From positions 1 through 11,983 of the forward strand of contig JAEOUI010000432.1 in the NCBI GenBank assembly GCA_016839425.1: a DNA stretch of 11,983 bases. Direction: 5' to 3'. The position numbers and the translations under genes were made by a program. The stretch comes from Promethearchaeota archaeon (GTDB taxonomy: Archaea > Asgardarchaeota > Lokiarchaeia > Sigynarchaeales > SOKP01). The notes under the pieces were generated by a model. That model was given only the letters and a program-made list of their open reading frames with translations. It did no database searches and was not told the DNA's origin. Below, one piece after another: positions 1 through 7,538 of this stretch (its first letter is position 1; every line of letters begins with the position of its first letter).

Positions 1-396
1 GATGTTTTTCGTGATGAAATCCACGATCTCTCCCGTGCGCTCGACCGAGCTCTTGGATTCTTCTGCGAGCTTTTGAACCCTTTCGGCAACCACGGCAAAT
101 CCCCTGCCGTGCTCTCCCGCCCTTCCGGCTTCGATGCTGGCGTTTAACGCAAGCAAGTTGGTTTGCTCTGAAAGGTTGGTTATGAGCTTGACGATGTTCC
201 TAATTTGCTCGGTCATCTTATTTACTTCCAAGAGCGTGGACTCTTGATTTGACGCTTTTCGGGCAATTTCTACTGTTGTTGCAGAAATTTCTTCGGCAGA
301 AGCGTTTACTTCGTTAGCGCTGGCTGCTAACGCCGTGGCGCTCTCGGAAAGCCTCTGTGAGGCTTGCTCGCTGGCGTCTATAACATTCTCCATTTT
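1..396. repeat. Direct repeat copy A (receptor signalling domain)
   Basis: This block aligns without gaps to 1005-1400 at an offset of 1004. I count about 28 base differences and every one I checked is silent. It covers the signalling helices of the left receptor gene and ends abruptly at the membrane-proximal codons, beyond which the two genes are only distantly similar. Confidence 0.9.
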
Positions 397-711
397 TTGA
401 GTTCTAATATAAATCGTCCTTTTTTGATTTAACTGGCTTTTCATGATATAATATTCACCGAGCGTGATAGGGACGAATATAACTAAGGTTAAAAGACCAG
501 TACCAATAGTCCTATCAGGGATGAGATCTCCAAACAATAGCAAGACATTTATCATGACAATGCATAGTAAAAAATTTATCAAAGCAAGCGTTTTGAATTC
601 AAGAGATCTCAATTTGAGCTTGAAAACAAATTTGAATACCAGAAATAAAGTTAAATATACAATCGGAGTTAATATTAAAGTTAATATATTAGTCATCTGA
701 TCATAAGCCAT
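1..711 (-). CDS. HAMP-less membrane methyl-accepting chemotaxis-like protein, 3' end cut by window edge
   Basis: Chemoreceptor-like signal transducer. Such proteins form long helical hairpins that control a CheA kinase through CheW. The visible 237 residues hold about three hydrophobic segments (roughly 8-30, 41-60 and 67-90), a short basic stretch near 92-98, then the signalling coiled coil. The conserved hairpin tip is clear, with [10 protein letters not shown] followed by [20 protein letters not shown]. No extracellular ligand domain and no HAMP domain are visible, so sensing is probably within or close to the membrane, or through a partner. The ATG at 711 is preceded by GAGG and by an in-frame TAG immediately upstream, which fixes the start. 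It lies 47 bases downstream of the paralogue at 759-1712 and is probably cotranscribed with it. Residues 111-237 match residues 110-236 of that paralogue with no amino-acid difference that I can see. The reading frame is open to base 1, so the C-terminus lies outside the window. Confidence 0.88.
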   Translation of the reverse strand, partial: MAYDQMTNILTLILTPIVYLTLFLVFKFVFKLKLRSLEFKTLALINFLLCIVMINVLLLFGDLIPDRTIGTGLLTLVIFVPITLGEYYIMKSQLNQKRTIYIRTQKMENVIDASEQASQRLSESATALAASANEVNASAEEISATTVEIARKASNQESTLLEVNKMTEQIRNIVKLITNLSEQTNLLALNASIEAGRAGEHGRGFAVVAERVQKLAEESKSSVERTGEIVDFITKNI

Positions 712-758
712 TTTCTATCCTCTTCTTTCTTATTATCTTATTTCAAGAGTCTTTTCTA

Positions 759-1712
759 TTATTTAATTATTTTTTTATCATTAAATTTATTTCTTGAAAT
801 TTTTTTTTTCTGAATTCCCAAACCTGATTTACTTTCCGATAACTTAATATCCTGTGATAGTGCTTCTTTTAGTGCGTATGCTTCTTGTCCAAGTTGAGCC
901 GCCGTTGCCGAAATCTCTTCCATTGATGCGGTTTGCTCTTCCGTGGCCGTGCTGATCTCTTCCATTCCCCTCGACATCTCCACGCTGTCCATGGAGGCGC
1001 TCATGATGTTTTTCGTGATGAAATCCACGATCTCTCCCGTACGCTCGACCGAGCTCTTGGATTCCTCTGCGAGCTTTTGAACCCTTTCGGCAACCACGGC
1101 AAATCCCCTGCCGTGCTCTCCTGCCCTTCCAGCCTCAATACTAGCGTTTAACGCAAGTAGGTTCGTTTGCTCGGAAAGGTTGGTTATGAGCTTGACGATG
1201 TTCCTGATCTGCTCGGTCATCTTGTTTACTTCCAAGAGCGTGGACTCTTGATTTGACGCCTTTCGGGCAATTTCTACTGTTGTTGCAGAAATTTCTTCGG
1301 CAGAAGCGTTTACTTCGTTTGCGCTTGCAGCTAAGGCAGTGGCGCTTTCAGAAAGCCGTTGGGAAGCTTGCTCGCTTGCGTCTATCATGCTTTCCATTCT
1401 ATGACTTCGATGTTGGATGGTCCTTTTTTGAAATACGAGTCTTTTTGCAATATAAAATTGAGTAAATATTGTTACGAATAACACTATTACATCCAATACA
1501 TAAAAAACAAAGTTAGCTTGATTTTCGGGTTTTGACAAAATTATCGTGAGATCAGTATTTAAAGCAAAGGCTATGGATATTAGCGCTATTACCCTAAATT
1601 CAAGCGATTTCCAGCTTAATTTATATGAAGACTTTATTATAACCATTATAATTAACGATATAATAGGAGAAGATAATAAGGCAATACTGTCTAAAATATA
1701 ATTTGCAACCAT
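759..1712 (-). CDS. HAMP-less membrane methyl-accepting chemotaxis-like protein
   Basis: Complete 317-residue transducer, short for a chemoreceptor (classical ones are about 500-700 residues). Hydrophobic segments lie near residues 5-27, 39-60 and 67-90. The cytoplasmic four-helix-bundle region follows at about 108-285, with the hairpin tip at 181-212 ([20 protein letters not shown], then [12 protein letters not shown]). Glutamate-rich stretches at about 138-143 and 258-268 ([11 protein letters not shown]) are plausible methylation sites. The last 30 residues form a Lys/Ser-rich tail with no recognisable CheR-docking pentapeptide. There is no HAMP domain and no periplasmic sensor domain. It is the first gene of a tandem pair, with the paralogue starting 47 bases downstream, and a TATA box lies upstream. 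The signalling region is visibly richer in G+C than the membrane-region and tail codons, suggesting mosaic origin. No che genes are in the window, so the partner kinase is unknown. Confidence 0.88.
   Translation of the reverse strand: MVANYILDSIALLSSPIISLIIMVIIKSSYKLSWKSLEFRVIALISIAFALNTDLTIILSKPENQANFVFYVLDVIVLFVTIFTQFYIAKRLVFQKRTIQHRSHRMESMIDASEQASQRLSESATALAASANEVNASAEEISATTVEIARKASNQESTLLEVNKMTEQIRNIVKLITNLSEQTNLLALNASIEAGRAGEHGRGFAVVAERVQKLAEESKSSVERTGEIVDFITKNIMSASMDSVEMSRGMEEISTATEEQTASMEEISATAAQLGQEAYALKEALSQDIKLSESKSGLGIQKKKISRNKFNDKKIIK
1005..1400. repeat. Direct repeat copy B (receptor signalling domain)
   Basis: Second copy of the repeat at 1-396, inside the complete receptor gene. 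The copy may continue below 1005, but the matching part of the left gene lies outside the window, so its true length is unknown. Confidence 0.9.
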
Positions 1713-1770
1713 TATGTTTATGCTCTTTATTAAGAATTAATTTTAAGAAATTATGCATTATATGAAAATA

Positions 1771-1782
1771 GGTTTATATAAA
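1771..1782 (-). promoter_or_regulatory. TATA box for the receptor gene pair
   Basis: Reading the minus strand, TTTATATAAACC lies about 60-70 bases before the ATG at 1712 and follows a purine-rich stretch (AAAAAGGTGATAA) suitable for a TFB recognition element. Transcription would start near 1747-1750, giving a leader of about 35 bases. The leader has only a weak ribosome binding site (AAGAG). Confidence 0.5.
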
Positions 1783-1828
1783 TTATCACCTTTTTAAAGT
1801 GATTAAATTCATATAGTAATGTCAAAAA

Positions 1829-1840
1829 ATCAATATTGAT
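1829..1840. promoter_or_regulatory. Perfect 12-base palindrome, possible operator
   Basis: ATCAATATTGAT reads the same on both strands and lies about 50 bases upstream of the receptor-pair TATA box. It could be a dimeric regulator site. In such A+T-rich DNA a chance palindrome of this size is quite possible. Confidence 0.2.
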
Positions 1841-2060
1841 CAAAAAAGTGTTATTAAATTAGAATATTTTTAACAAACTTCAAATTCATACCAATTGATT
1901 TTATATTACTTCTTTAGTTCTAGTTTTTTATAGAAGTATTGTTTCTAAGATGTATTTTTTAGTAAATATAATTGTATTCGACATCAAATACGACCCGATT
2001 TTAATATAAAACTAAATGAATTAGCCAATCACGATAAAGATTTTAAATCTTTAAAACACG

Positions 2061-2073
2061 CCTATATAAATTT
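2061..2073 (+). promoter_or_regulatory. TATA box for the SMC operon
   Basis: CCTATATAAATTT fits an archaeal TATA box and would place the transcription start near 2092-2096, leaving a leader of about 70 bases before the ATG at 2168. The leader ends in a run of ten A residues followed by GTGAG directly before the ATG, a poor ribosome binding site compared with the GGAGG of the SMC gene downstream. Confidence 0.45.
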
Positions 2074-2167
2074 AACTGAATGTGTCCAAATAGGCGAATG
2101 CTTTCCAAAAATTTAAATTAATGGAGTGTCTATCAATAATTATTGAAATTCAAAAAAAAAAAGTGAG

Positions 2168-3412
2168 ATGATAATTAACGTGAAGGATCCAAATAATTTA
2201 CCAGAATACATGAACTATTTTAGCGTGATTTCTTCCTCAGATTTACAAGTAAACGAAAAAGATATTTATTATAGGGAAAAATATAACGAGATTTTAAATT
2301 ACTTCAAGTTAGTTCTCACGGGTTCTGAAGACCAAGAATTATATAATTACATCAATCTCAAGGGTGCTTTATTGATAAAAATGCATCCTGGATCGGATAT
2401 AATGGAGTTCTTAAAGCTCGTTTCAAGTAACTATTACTTGGAGGTAATTGAATTTAATCGAGCTCAGATTTTTCAAGATCCTGAGAATTTTTATGCTAAA
2501 TTTAATGAAACTTTAGAAGCATTAATTATTAATCAGGAGGGTATTCGATCAAGAGATAAAAAGGAAGAGGAAGAGCCAAGGAAACTCGTCATTGTCAATC
2601 AGCTTGCCCATATGAGGGACTTTTATCGTGGAAAGAATTTATTGCGCGAATTTTTAATATACTGGCAAGATAAAATTGACAATCTGAATCCTATCAATAA
2701 TGATGCCATTTTGGTCTGGATCACTGATGATAATAATAAAGAACATAAAAACTATTCTAACGATCTTTATAGCGTGTTCGACTTATCTTTATCAATTCCA
2801 ATTTTAAACCGTATCGAGCGTGAAGCCATATTAAACAATTTTTCTGAAGAAAATCCGAAAATATCGTTTGACATCAACGCCGTAGCGTCCCACACAAAAG
2901 ATTGGGAAGTAGTTAGTATTAATCAACTTCTTAAAGTGGCTATTCTCAAGCACTTTCTTAATTCAGATTTGACAGATACAACAAACGAGATAACTGACAT
3001 TATAATTGATTTAATTGAATCAGAGGAATTTCTACCTTTACATGTAGGTGATAGTAGCGGATACAGTGAAAATATTTTTGGAAAAACAATATATCAAGAA
3101 CTTTCAGATGGAAATGATATGAGCGATCGTCATCTTCCAAAAATTGAAGAACTCGTTAAACAAATACAAGGGAAGGGATATTCAGAATTCATGCTAGGTC
3201 AACTCTACGAAAGCGCTGCTTCAAGTAATTATAGTGAACTCGTGCTCGTCATAGACAAATTGAGCAAGAAAGAGCCTATCGAGGAAAATGATAGAATCCT
3301 CCTTGCTAAATTTCCCTTCGTTTTAAACGATACTCCTGGTAAAGCGCAAATTAACCTCGAAAAGGCGAAAAAACGAGTTGATCTCATCAAACTCGCTTTT
3401 GGAAAGGAATAA
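2168..3412 (+). CDS. Degenerate (catalytically dead) AAA+ ATPase-like protein, first gene of SMC operon
   Basis: A 414-residue protein whose order of landmarks follows the FtsH/CDC48-type AAA+ module. A strand plus loop at 65-82 (KGALLIKMHPGSDIMEFL) sits where KGVLLYGPPGTGKT belongs, with Asp77 and Ile78 at the Lys-Thr positions. The Walker B strand at 140-149 (LVIVNQLAHM) has Asn144-Gln145 instead of Asp-Glu. Sensor 1 at 181-189 (ILVWITDDN) has Asp187 for Asn. Segment 200-222 (LYSVFDLSLSIPILNRIERE) keeps Phe-Asp but lacks both arginine fingers. The small-domain helix at 243-260 (TKDWEVVSINQLLKVAIL) aligns without gaps to the usual TEGFSGAD region, with SGAD replaced. Residues 30-60 look like an N-terminal linker; 270-414 are an acidic, helical extension of unknown fold. 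It ends 21 bases before the SMC gene, so it is probably an accessory subunit, scaffold or loader of that complex. The AAA+ fold is inferred from motif order, not from a search. The frame is intact over 1.2 kb, which argues against a decaying gene. Confidence 0.75.
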   Translation: MIINVKDPNNLPEYMNYFSVISSSDLQVNEKDIYYREKYNEILNYFKLVLTGSEDQELYNYINLKGALLIKMHPGSDIMEFLKLVSSNYYLEVIEFNRAQIFQDPENFYAKFNETLEALIINQEGIRSRDKKEEEEPRKLVIVNQLAHMRDFYRGKNLLREFLIYWQDKIDNLNPINNDAILVWITDDNNKEHKNYSNDLYSVFDLSLSIPILNRIEREAILNNFSEENPKISFDINAVASHTKDWEVVSINQLLKVAILKHFLNSDLTDTTNEITDIIIDLIESEEFLPLHVGDSSGYSENIFGKTIYQELSDGNDMSDRHLPKIEELVKQIQGKGYSEFMLGQLYESAASSNYSELVLVIDKLSKKEPIEENDRILLAKFPFVLNDTPGKAQINLEKAKKRVDLIKLAFGKE

Positions 3413-3418
3413 TTAACT

Positions 3419-3423
3419 GGAGG
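3419..3423 (+). promoter_or_regulatory. Ribosome binding site fixing the SMC start
   Basis: GGAGG lies ten bases before the ATG at 3434. It chooses that codon over the internal Met6 and Met7, which have no comparable site. It starts six bases after the stop of the upstream gene, so translation of the two is probably coupled. Confidence 0.75.
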
Positions 3424-3433
3424 TTTATCTATA

Positions 3434-6400
3434 ATGAGTCCCAGATCGATGATGTCGGAATTACGCGATGTTTTTATAAGTAAAGTCGCTTTAGAAAATT
3501 TTCTTTCTTTTGAAAAGGACGAAATCGATTTTGGAAACTCCAAGTTCAACCTTATTATCGGACCGAATTGGAGCGGTAAAACTTCTATATTCCAAGCGAT
3601 TAAGTTTGGATTAGGAAGTAATGAAAGGGACGAACGCTACGCAAAATGGTCTGATTTCATTAGAACGGGCCAGAACCACACAATGGTAGAGCTAACCATT
3701 CAAGATCGTGGTAAGCCCATCCAATTACGCAGGACGGTTGTCCGAGGAAACTCTCCTTTTTTCTCAATCAAAAAATGGGGAGAAAAAAAGTTCCACAAGG
3801 TCAAAACGCACGAAGTTCAGAAAATTACAAGGGAATTAAACTATAACCCAGATAATCACTTCGCATTTGTTAGTCAAGGAAAAGTTGACGCTATAAAAAA
3901 CTTGAAACCTGTTGAATTATGTTCGTTTTTAGAGGAGGGAATCGGACTAAAAGGATTAAGAGATGAAATACTTCAAGAAAAAGGTAATGTTGGAGCCTTA
4001 CATGACGACTTGAGCTCACTCGTATCGAAGAAAAACACGCTAAATATGAGCCTCGATCTCTTAAAACCAAAATTAGAACGCTTGAAAGAAAAAAAGAAAC
4101 TTACCAATGTAAGGAAAGAGTACGAGGACGAACTTCTTCATGCCAATCGAGAAAAAATAAAAGAAGAAATAAAAGAAATGAAGGAGGGCGTATTAGTTTC
4201 ACAAGAAATTATGGTTAATCTCAATTCAGAACTTGAGAATTGCGTGAAAGAACTTTCTCTCTTACAAGAACAAATTGATAAGACTTCGGCTGAAATTAAC
4301 GATTTTTCAAAAAAGACGGGGGAACTTAATTACCAGAAAAAGGAACTTGTTTCAAAAATTCAAGACTGGCAAAACGAAAAGGTTCAGGCAAAAAAAGAGT
4401 TGGAAGACCTGAATAAGATTATTGGAAAAAAAGAGAAGGACTATCAGAACCTTAATGGTCAAAAGGAAAGCCTTATAAAGCAAAACGACCTGATTCTCGA
4501 GGAAAGAAACGAACTCGATTCAAAAATCGAGGGGTTGATAGAAGAACAGTCTGAACTCATGCAAAAGATTGAACATAATAAAGATTTTTTAGAGCAATAT
4601 AATAAAACAATCAGTGATAAGAATCATAAGGAAAGGGCTCTTCAAGAATCACAAGAGCTCGTAAAGGAAATTAATGCTGAAATAAACCAAATATTTCAGA
4701 GCCTAAAAGAAATCGATCATAGATTAGAAAATAATAAGTGGTTTCTAGAAAATCCCTCAAAGGATCTCGTTGCAAAGTTTGACAACGAGCTGGGAAAATT
4801 GTCTGCCAAGATCTATTCGCTGGACTTTGCTATAAAACAAATGGAAAAGGAAAAGAGCGATAAAATACGAAAACTTAAAGTTCTTCAATCTTCGCTCAAG
4901 AAACGCAAGCTTGTTTTACCCGCAAATATTACGATATTAAAAGAAGAAATCCGAAACAGGGAACTAAACGCAAAAGGACCTATTATTGATTATTTACAAT
5001 ATGGTGATGAATTAAGTTATGCAATTGAGTCTGTTCTTGGGGAAAAACTGCTTTATAGTTTTGTTACTGATAATTGGGAGACTTTAGAGTTATTAAAGAG
5101 ACTAAAATCCAAGTATAACGCATATTGCAATATTTATGTTTCGAAGAATCTTAATATTTCTCCATTGAGCGAAATTCCTGATAAAGGTGTCGTTGGTTAT
5201 TTGGCAGAACTCGTAAAAGTTGTTAACAACGATGCCGATATTAAAAAAGTTATCTATTCAAAAGTTAGCAATTGTATTGTCGTAGAGGATTTTTCCTCTG
5301 GTAGGGATCTTTACAAGAATTATAATTTCAAGGGAATGTGTGTTACCTTAAAAGGAGAGCAGTTGAGATCGTATAAATATGTCTACGAGACACCTTATGT
5401 GAAACAATTAAAAGGCTTGCTTTCTGCAGGTACACAAAAAGAACAATCACAAATTTTAGAAGAAGAAGTTTCAAATTTAAACGAAGAAATTTCGAACTTG
5501 AAATTAGAACAATCTAAATTAGATAACATTCAAAAAGAAGTCTTCCGGAAAAAAGAAGCGTTTAACGATCTTTTATATAATTTCAATCAAAAACAAAGAC
5601 TTACGACTAAGAAAAATCAATTATATGAAGATATTTACGCCTTAGAAAATAAAATTGTGCACCTCCAAGAAGAAATCGAAGAAAGCAACCAAAAAATAAA
5701 CGACTTCGAATCTCAAAAAGATCCTGAATTGTTTAATGTAACTCAACGAATTAATAAAATACCTCTTGAACTCTCGGAACTACACGAAACAAAAAAGAAA
5801 TGGGATAAAAAACTTGAAGAAACTCGAGATAATTTCCTAGAAATTGAAAAGAAAGTAATAGAGTTTTCTAACGAGATTGAAAACATCAAACAACAATATG
5901 AAAAGAAAAAAGAAGAATTTCACCAAGCGGATAAGGATGCGTTTAAAATATATCAAGAGCTAGAGAAAATAGAAGAGCTCCTAGCTACGACTGAAGAACG
6001 ATTGCAAGAACTGAAAAATGTGGTGCAAGAGGCACAACAAGAAAAAAACAAGCTAAATAAAAAGAACTTGCAATTGGAACTTGATTTGGAGCAAGAATCC
6101 AACAAGTTAAATGTATTAGAATTAGAAATTCAATCAAAAGAAAGTGACTTGGAAAGAATCAATTTAAAACTGGGGGAGAATAAGGATTTTATCGTTCGAC
6201 CAATTCGCGATATAAAAGAGGATATTAAAAGAATAGACAAGCAATTGCTTAATTATATGGATGTGGACGAGTCCATCCTTGTTGAACGAGATCGGTTGAT
6301 GGATGGATTAAAACAAATAATGAAAAATCAAGACGATCTGGAAAATGACATTAAAGCTGCGAAAAAAGCTGAAAAGAAATTAGAAAGAACATATTACAAC

Positions 6401-6862
6401 AAGTTTAAAAGTGTTCTTGAAGATCTTAAAAACAAGATAAATAACAAATTTGAGACCTCCGAAATCAAGACATATTGTTCATTGGATTTAGTTGGAAAAT
6501 TCGAAGTACTTGGTGTCGAGATAAAGGCTGCCACTTCAAAGGAAGATTTAAAGTCGTGTACGGCGCTCTCTGGTGGACAGATTTCCATGGTGTCAATTTG
6601 TTTAATATTGTCGCTTCAAGAAATTAAACCCTCACCTTTGTGTATGTTGGACGAAGCAGGAATGTTTCTCGACGATAAAAACTCCGAAGTGGCGTATCAT
6701 TTGATTAAATCAACCTTAGAACAAAATCCCGTTCAAATGATTATGTTCATGCCCAAAACTTCAAATTCATTATACTTCCTAGCAGAAAAAGTAATAGGCG
6801 TGGCTCGAACTGGTAATAAGGAGGTATCTACCATTTTCCGACCAAAGATAGTGAAGACGTGA
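3434..6862 (+). CDS. SMC-family chromosome-structure ATPase with Smc5-like head
   Basis: A full-length 1142-residue SMC. Such proteins dimerise at a hinge and use two ABC-type ATP sites to extrude or hold DNA loops. The N-terminal head has Walker A GPNWSGKT (43-50) and Q-loop Gln148 (FVSQGKVDAIKNLKPVELC). Long Glu/Lys-rich coiled coils at about 185-505 and 665-1010 flank a hinge at about 512-660 (GPIIDYLQYGDELSYAIES, and later GVVGYLAELVKV). The C-terminal head has signature LSGGQ (1045-1049), Walker B LCMLDEAGMFLDD (1069-1081) and a switch segment MFMPK (1104-1108). The last has Pro where bacterial and archaeal Smc have His; Smc5 has Pro-Lys here. The block at 57-86, including SDFIRTGQNHTMVEL, also resembles Smc5/6 heads. 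Both ATP half-sites look intact. It is followed by the kleisin and kite genes 7 and about 670 bases later. Annotation as SMC is secure; the Smc5-like affinity is from remembered motifs and needs a tree. Confidence 0.96.
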   Translation: MSPRSMMSELRDVFISKVALENFLSFEKDEIDFGNSKFNLIIGPNWSGKTSIFQAIKFGLGSNERDERYAKWSDFIRTGQNHTMVELTIQDRGKPIQLRRTVVRGNSPFFSIKKWGEKKFHKVKTHEVQKITRELNYNPDNHFAFVSQGKVDAIKNLKPVELCSFLEEGIGLKGLRDEILQEKGNVGALHDDLSSLVSKKNTLNMSLDLLKPKLERLKEKKKLTNVRKEYEDELLHANREKIKEEIKEMKEGVLVSQEIMVNLNSELENCVKELSLLQEQIDKTSAEINDFSKKTGELNYQKKELVSKIQDWQNEKVQAKKELEDLNKIIGKKEKDYQNLNGQKESLIKQNDLILEERNELDSKIEGLIEEQSELMQKIEHNKDFLEQYNKTISDKNHKERALQESQELVKEINAEINQIFQSLKEIDHRLENNKWFLENPSKDLVAKFDNELGKLSAKIYSLDFAIKQMEKEKSDKIRKLKVLQSSLKKRKLVLPANITILKEEIRNRELNAKGPIIDYLQYGDELSYAIESVLGEKLLYSFVTDNWETLELLKRLKSKYNAYCNIYVSKNLNISPLSEIPDKGVVGYLAELVKVVNNDADIKKVIYSKVSNCIVVEDFSSGRDLYKNYNFKGMCVTLKGEQLRSYKYVYETPYVKQLKGLLSAGTQKEQSQILEEEVSNLNEEISNLKLEQSKLDNIQKEVFRKKEAFNDLLYNFNQKQRLTTKKNQLYEDIYALENKIVHLQEEIEESNQKINDFESQKDPELFNVTQRINKIPLELSELHETKKKWDKKLEETRDNFLEIEKKVIEFSNEIENIKQQYEKKKEEFHQADKDAFKIYQELEKIEELLATTEERLQELKNVVQEAQQEKNKLNKKNLQLELDLEQESNKLNVLELEIQSKESDLERINLKLGENKDFIVRPIRDIKEDIKRIDKQLLNYMDVDESILVERDRLMDGLKQIMKNQDDLENDIKAAKKAEKKLERTYYNKFKSVLEDLKNKINNKFETSEIKTYCSLDLVGKFEVLGVEIKAATSKEDLKSCTALSGGQISMVSICLILSLQEIKPSPLCMLDEAGMFLDDKNSEVAYHLIKSTLEQNPVQMIMFMPKTSNSLYFLAEKVIGVARTGNKEVSTIFRPKIVKT

Positions 6863-6869
6863 AGTTAAA

Positions 6870-7523
6870 ATGGACGATCCCGACGACAATTCCCAAAAAT
6901 TAAGCCGTAAAATAGAGTTCATTCAAAAAGAGGTTTTATTGGGAAAAATCAATTTGTTAGATTACGAATTAGTTCCATTGTTTAAAGAACTTAAAGATTC
7001 AATTACGGTAAACACGCTAGACATCAATTCAAAATCGTACAAAAACGCTTGTATGTTATTAGATCAAAAGTTTGGAGAATTAAAAAAATTATTGAGTTCA
7101 AGGGATAGCAAGGAAAAATTCGTCCAATATATGGCATTAAATCCCGAGGAAAGCGAAATGGCTTCCCTTTTTGATGGCTGCTGGAGAGAAGCATTTAATT
7201 TAACTAGTTTATCGATGAATTTCTTAGAACTAAGCAAGAAGAAGCTCGGGAGAAAAAAATCAAAAAAAATCGAGATAAAACCAATAACGAGGACTAAGGG
7301 TCAAACGGGCGAATTTATTCTTGAAGTATCAGAGCAAAAATTTTCAGATAGTATGATGGAATTTTATAACAGCATTCTGGACAAGCTTCCATGCTTTTTT
7401 GAAGAAATTTTTGAAGACGAACAAGATCAGATTAAAATATATGAAAAATTCGTATATGTCTTGCATTTATTGCAATCTAGCAAGATTAAATATCAAAAAG
7501 AAACGAACACATTATATTTATGA
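6870..7523 (+). CDS. ScpA-like kleisin subunit of the SMC complex
   Basis: A 217-residue protein with the shape of a ScpA/kleisin, which bridges the two SMC heads and carries kite proteins in its middle. Residues 11-80 form a helical N-terminal domain with the ScpA-like pattern IEFIQKEVLLGKINLLDYEL near 15-34. In ScpA this part binds the SMC neck. A variable middle rich in Lys follows (about 122-145). Residues 155-217 form a C-terminal winged helix ending FVYVLHLLQSSKIKYQKE (194-211), matching the ScpA C-terminal pattern that binds the opposite SMC head. It is slightly shorter than the usual 230-270 residues. Its ATG is seven bases after the SMC stop with a weak GTGA site overlapping that stop, so translational coupling is likely. 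Sequence similarity is distant; position between SMC and a kite gene supports the call. Confidence 0.78.
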   Translation: MDDPDDNSQKLSRKIEFIQKEVLLGKINLLDYELVPLFKELKDSITVNTLDINSKSYKNACMLLDQKFGELKKLLSSRDSKEKFVQYMALNPEESEMASLFDGCWREAFNLTSLSMNFLELSKKKLGRKKSKKIEIKPITRTKGQTGEFILEVSEQKFSDSMMEFYNSILDKLPCFFEEIFEDEQDQIKIYEKFVYVLHLLQSSKIKYQKETNTLYL

Positions 7524-7530
7524 GGATGAT
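7522..7530 (+). promoter_or_regulatory. Ribosome binding site selecting a GTG start
   Basis: GAGGATGAT overlaps the TGA stop of the kleisin gene and lies eight bases before GTG at 7539. No ATG in the same frame has such a site, so the kite gene most likely starts with GTG and is coupled to the kleisin. Confidence 0.65.
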
Positions 7531-7538
7531 TAAAAAAA

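Larger units (their letters stand above)
1713..2167. other. Divergent intergenic region, no gene seen
   Basis: A 455-base, very A+T-rich stretch between the receptor pair (minus) and the SMC operon (plus). I see no tRNA, no open frame of useful length and no repeat array. It holds a TATA box facing each way (near 1776 and near 2066), a second weak TATA-like string (TTAATATAAA, 2001-2010) and the perfect 12-base palindrome ATCAATATTGAT at 1829-1840. It is longer than needed for two archaeal promoters. Confidence 0.6.

Noticed and set aside
1..1400. Insertion sequence or assembly artefact causing the 396-base repeat
   Set aside because: The copies sit in frame inside two paralogous genes, have about 28 silent differences, and no transposase or terminal inverted repeats flank them.
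2168..3412. The first operon gene as a pseudogene of an active AAA+ ATPase
   Set aside because: The frame is intact for 414 codons, hydrophobic strand patterns are kept, and it is tightly placed in an operon; only catalytic positions are altered.
3434..6862. Rad50 rather than SMC
   Set aside because: A globular SMC hinge of about 150 residues is present in the coiled coil instead of a Cys-x-x-Cys zinc hook, and no Mre11 gene is adjacent; kleisin and kite follow.
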